Below, piece after piece: positions 60,201 to 64,000 of a DNA stretch of 64,000 nucleotides. Source of the stretch: Sphagnum magellanicum (lineage: Eukaryota; Streptophyta; Sphagnopsida; Sphagnales; Sphagnaceae); assembly GCA_021904315.1 (NCBI GenBank), contig CM038915.1:1116001-1180000 (forward strand), read 5' to 3'. The first letter of the stretch is position 1. The number at the start of each line of letters is the position of its first letter. A program made the translations under genes and the position numbers. The notes under the pieces were generated by a model that saw nothing but the letters and a program-made list of their open reading frames with translations, was not told the DNA's origin and made no database searches.

Positions 60201-62370
60201 TTCCCAAGATAATTTTCAAATCATGTTTCAAATTTATGTTTCTAACCAAAAATTTCAAGCAAAAGAACTAGTGTCATGTTCTTGAAACTTTTTCTGAATG
60301 CAATGATTAGGAACATTGAAATACACAATGTTTTAGATATTATTTAATTTCAAAATTGATGGAACTTAATAAATGTACTCATAAAAAAATTATGAAAATA
60401 TTTGTTTAAGTGTTTCCTATGATTTTAAAAAGTTGGATGGGTCCAAGAAAATCAAGGTTTGACATTCTTAATGGTACCATCCTAGGATTAGTTTGCTTTT
60501 TTATGTTGTATTATTGATTCAAGATTTTATTATTGAATTTTTCTCCATCAAACTATGAAATTCTAGTATTTAAATATGTTTTATATCAATTTTAGGTTGA
60601 TTTCTTACATTCAAAATTTGATTATTAAAATGGCATCATATTTGCATTTCATTTATTATGTCCAAGTTCTAGTGATTTTTTTGTGGTGAATTTTTGTCAT
60701 TTAGTGAAAAATATTCTGAATTTTTTTTTAATGGATTCTTTTTTTATTGAAAAAAATTTGTCTTTTTTTTAATTTAAAAAATTGTTACAACTACCCACAA
60801 CATGAAATTGTGCTTAAGATTTCTCTATTTTTATACTTTGAATATCGCTAATTTTTGTTAAATATTCTTATGGATGATCATCACATGATCAGTATCACAA
60901 AATTGGAAAAGAATTCACATTATGTCCAACCAATCTTGTTTTTACTACAAAATTATTCACATACCCAAAATCTTTGCAAAAAGAATGTTTTTAAAGGAAT
61001 ATTTTACCACATATTCTGTTTATAGAAACAATTCACCAAACTTGGAGGAGAAATTAATTTTAAAAAATTCCATTTTTTGACTTGAATTTTAAAGTTCAAC
61101 CATTTTTGGAATTTAAATTTTTTTTGGGCAAGTTGTAGAAACTTTTGACCATTTAATGTTAAATCCCTCATGGATGTTCACATATGTCGCAACATTAGAA
61201 ATTTGAAAATATATATATTGTGTCCAACTAAACATTACCCAGGTTAAACATCAAATGTTGCACAAGTTTTCAAAATCAAAGCAATTTTGTAACACACCTT
61301 TGAATGCAATGTTTTTTGCATTTAAAAATTACTAATCGCACATTTGGTTTCATTATGTTTGTGTTGGGTCCTACTGCCTCCACATTGGACTTTACAAATT
61401 GTGCATTAAACTTGATTATTTCAACATTAAACTTTGTTCTGTCTTATGAATCATATTTACCAAATTCACATAACACTACATGTGTTAATGTACAAAGTTG
61501 TGACTTAGGAACACACATTTGTTGCCAAGTTCAATTTGCATGTAACAAACGAACTTTGTGGGATGTGTGCACCATACATTTTGGCATTAAAGCATCTCCA
61601 ATAGCAATAATAAAATGGCTTGTATGCCAAATTTTGGATGAAACATCACAATATGTGAAAATGGGTTTGTTTTAATAAACTTGTGTCATACCAAAGGTTT
61701 TTTAAAACCCTAAAAGAAATGAACTTCAGTTAGTTGGGAGGCCATTCATTCAAACAATAAAATTTAGGTGCAAATTGAACAATGATGTATGTCATTCCTT
61801 TGTCATTCCTTGGGAAAAAAATGAATAACATATTGTGTAGCTACAACTTGCTCCTCTTATGTGCATCTTGTTTTGGCCGTGAATGGATTACTTTCAATAG
61901 TAATGGACACAAGGAATACTGGTCAATCTCATTTGTAGCATTCTAACACAATGTATAAATATAATGTACATGAATTTCAAAGCTTCAATCCCAACATCAC
62001 ATGAAAAACTTGCCTTGAATACCAAATGGTCAATCAACACTATTAATAATACATTGTTGCATTTAGCCTAACAACAAGAAATATCATTAGCTTACAACTT
62101 TACACTAAGAGAATTTCCCCAAACATAATAAGATTTCAAACTAGATTGTTGGTTTGGCATAACTTCACACATTAGGTTGGTAATATTTTGGCCTTGAATA
62201 TATATTGTAGATTAGTTTAAAGTAACTATTTATAGTTTTGGTATTTATGTCAATTGCATCAATTTGCATCTTATTATAATCACTTCACATAAGGTTCAAA
62301 TATTCCCATAACGAACAATGAAATAATGCCTGATTATATACACAATAATGTTCCCCATAGTAACGAACAT
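57291..62370. other. Long AT-rich intergenic region, no gene recognised
   Basis: About 5 kb with very few open frames; the largest (61304-61675 plus) has no recognised similarity. Runs of T and A are frequent. No repeat with definable ends, tRNA or rRNA was seen. Confidence 0.5.
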
Positions 62371-63191
62371 TAACATGCTCCTAAGTTCCTAATTAAACCC
62401 AAGAGGGGACTAAGTTACTCAAATAACGAAATTGTGAGGAACTCGGGGCATGCTCCCAACTCTCAGCACTAGAAGGGGTAGAGGGGCGTGCTGAAGCTCC
62501 GGGATGGGATTAGGAAAAATGACAAGCTTTAGTTACTTACTCGAACCTACATCAAACCAACCAACAAGTTAATTAGTTCATTTTTGGAGCACCTTTAGTG
62601 CTAGGACAAGCCACGGGCAACTTTGGACTCACAAGACTCACCATGGCTCGGACTTGGGGGAAGCCACCACCTTCCCCCATCTAGTATTATTTGCATCTCA
62701 TCTGCGGCACCTACATCCGAATGACTTTTTGTCTCAAGACTCCCAAGGAGGAGTCCTGAAACTATCTCGGTTTGGACTCCTGAAACTTTGCGAGGTCATA
62801 ACTTTTTACTTAAACCTCCGATTGGGATGAGGTCTAAAGCAAACTTGTAGCTTTCCTCGAGAGCTTTTCAATGGTGTATTGAATTCCACCTGCACACACT
62901 GAGGTCGGGTCGATTCCCGACTTTTAATGGTCGGGAGTCAAATTGTCAGTTTGACTCCCGACCTTTTTTTTTGCCATAACATGTGTTGTAGATGTCCAAA
63001 TGGCCCATGCAAGCCCATTTTCAACATCTACACTTTGATAACTTTCCAATGATATAAATAACACCCCAATGCGAGGTGTTTTGACCTTTGCAATTGAACT
63101 TTGAAGCTTCGGGAGCCCCAAAGGACTCCCAAGTCCCCATTTCAGGAGTGTGAGTTTCATCTTCACATTCTTTCAAAGTAGGGTTGCGACA
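62371..63191 (-). mobile_element. Solo LTR, copy 2 (TGTCGCAAC family)
   Basis: An 821-bp homologue of 42677-43498 in the same orientation. Shared landmarks include 'gggggaagccaccacctt', 'gactcccgaccttt', 'ccaatgcgaggtgttttgac' and the end 'ggttgcgaca'. The flanking pentamers 'aacat' (62366-62370) and 'tacat' (63192-63196) look like a target duplication with one mismatch. No internal retrotransposon sequence adjoins it. Confidence 0.72.
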
Positions 63192-64000
63192 TACATGATT
63201 TTATTAATCTAATGTTACAAAAATGTGTGACCACAAAACTAATCTTTATGTATGATGCATGTAAATAATGTTTAATGGATGAATGTAGAAGAGGATGAGA
63301 ACATTTAATCTAACACCCCTTTTTGTTGTTAACTTCATTGTAAATCAACATGTCACAAATACATTTTCTTCCAATAGAAATTATTAATAATTTTCATGGA
63401 TAGATTGAAATAATGACTATAGTATGTATACCTTCCCTTATCTAATGTGTTAAGTAGTTAAAAATCAAGGACTTATTTCTCACCATTTCCAAAACGACTA
63501 TTAATATTGTATTCATAATTACAAGTAAAAAAAAATGTTTAGTACACATGCACATGCATGTGAATTCATAACTTTAAAAACCTCATGGCACACAAAAAAT
63601 TATGGCATGTCATCACAAATATTGGTGCCATAAATTCAAAACACACAAAAACTTATGGTGTCACAAAAAATTATGGGTTGCCATGAAAATTTGTGACACC
63701 TTGTTGCCAAATGGCATGCCATGTTATCATCACATGGAAAACCGAACCATTATTAATTGCAAAGGACAACAATATTTTCAACTTGTTAATAAATGAGATT
63801 AACTCATCAAATCAATGACATGAATCATGATTTGAAGTTAGTGTCACAAGTCATGAAACGTTGTGACTATTAATCAACCTCGTTGCAATGTGGCATGCCA
63901 CGTCAGTATCACATGACTAGAAGTTGTTATTATTCACCAAAAGTTGTAAGAATGAATGGAATTTTGTTATTACCTAATTTTGGATGATTAAAAATACATT
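63192..64000. other. AT-rich window end, nothing recognised
   Basis: Words such as 'ttatgg..gtcacaaa' and 'tggcatgcca' recur between 63600 and 63910, suggesting a decayed repeat. No gene was seen. Confidence 0.4.

Noticed and set aside
62924..63166. 80-codon minus frame
   Set aside because: It lies wholly inside the solo LTR and has no coding similarity.
42677..63191. The two about 820-bp blocks as the LTRs of one 20-kb element
   Set aside because: The interval contains two ordinary host genes and no internal retrotransposon of matching type.

Overview
The window is nuclear DNA of a land plant. It carries short TTTAGGG (plant-type telomere) blocks, an NPH3/RPT2-like BTB gene, Ty1/copia remnants and a FAR1/MULE-type transposase remnant. 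Most intergenic DNA is AT-rich and packed with decayed repeats. The style of the MULE relic and the spacing of about one gene per 15 kb fit a seed-free plant (bryophyte, lycophyte or fern), but I cannot name the species from this sequence.

Four intron-bearing genes could be assembled exon by exon with consistent GT..AG borders and reading phase: (1) an NPH3/RPT2-like BTB protein at 8001-5100 on the minus strand, 4 exons, about 788 aa; (2) a TAF1A-like subunit of the RNA polymerase I selectivity factor at 30680-27123 on the minus strand, 9 exons, about 601 aa; (3) a small thioredoxin-fold redoxin with a CNHC active site at 48119-45084 on the minus strand, 9 coding exons, 196 aa; (4) the U11/U12 snRNP 25 kDa protein (SNRNP25) at 53930-55417 on the plus strand, 4 exons, 165 aa. 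A decayed, intronless, 5'-truncated UTP11 copy (U3 snoRNP component) lies directly behind the TAF1A stop codon.

Layout: 1-1.04 kb MULE transposase remnant cut by the window edge; 1.3-3.7 kb two tandem arrays; 5.1-8.0 kb NPH3 gene; 8.6-24.2 kb intergenic DNA with microsatellites, a MITE pair, a diverged repeat pair and small tandem arrays; 24.3-26.4 kb gene-like but unassigned sequence; 26.6-30.7 kb UTP11 pseudogene and TAF1A; 31-35.3 kb repeats; 35.3-40.6 kb decayed copia element; 42.7-43.5 kb solo LTR; 44.0-44.4 kb minisatellite; 45.1-48.7 kb redoxin gene; 49-52.6 kb degenerate repeats and unassigned gene-like pieces; 53.2-55.4 kb 46-bp array and SNRNP25; 55.9-57.3 kb copia gag remnant; 62.4-63.2 kb second copy of the same solo LTR.

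The genes do not form an operon or pathway cluster. They are independent housekeeping or signalling genes: auxin/light-type scaffold, Pol I transcription, redox, and minor spliceosome. The only functional coincidence is that a Pol I initiation factor and an rRNA-processing gene relic sit side by side. I found no evidence of a novel multi-gene system. The more unusual items are the repeat structures, the interstitial telomere motifs and the UTP11 relic.
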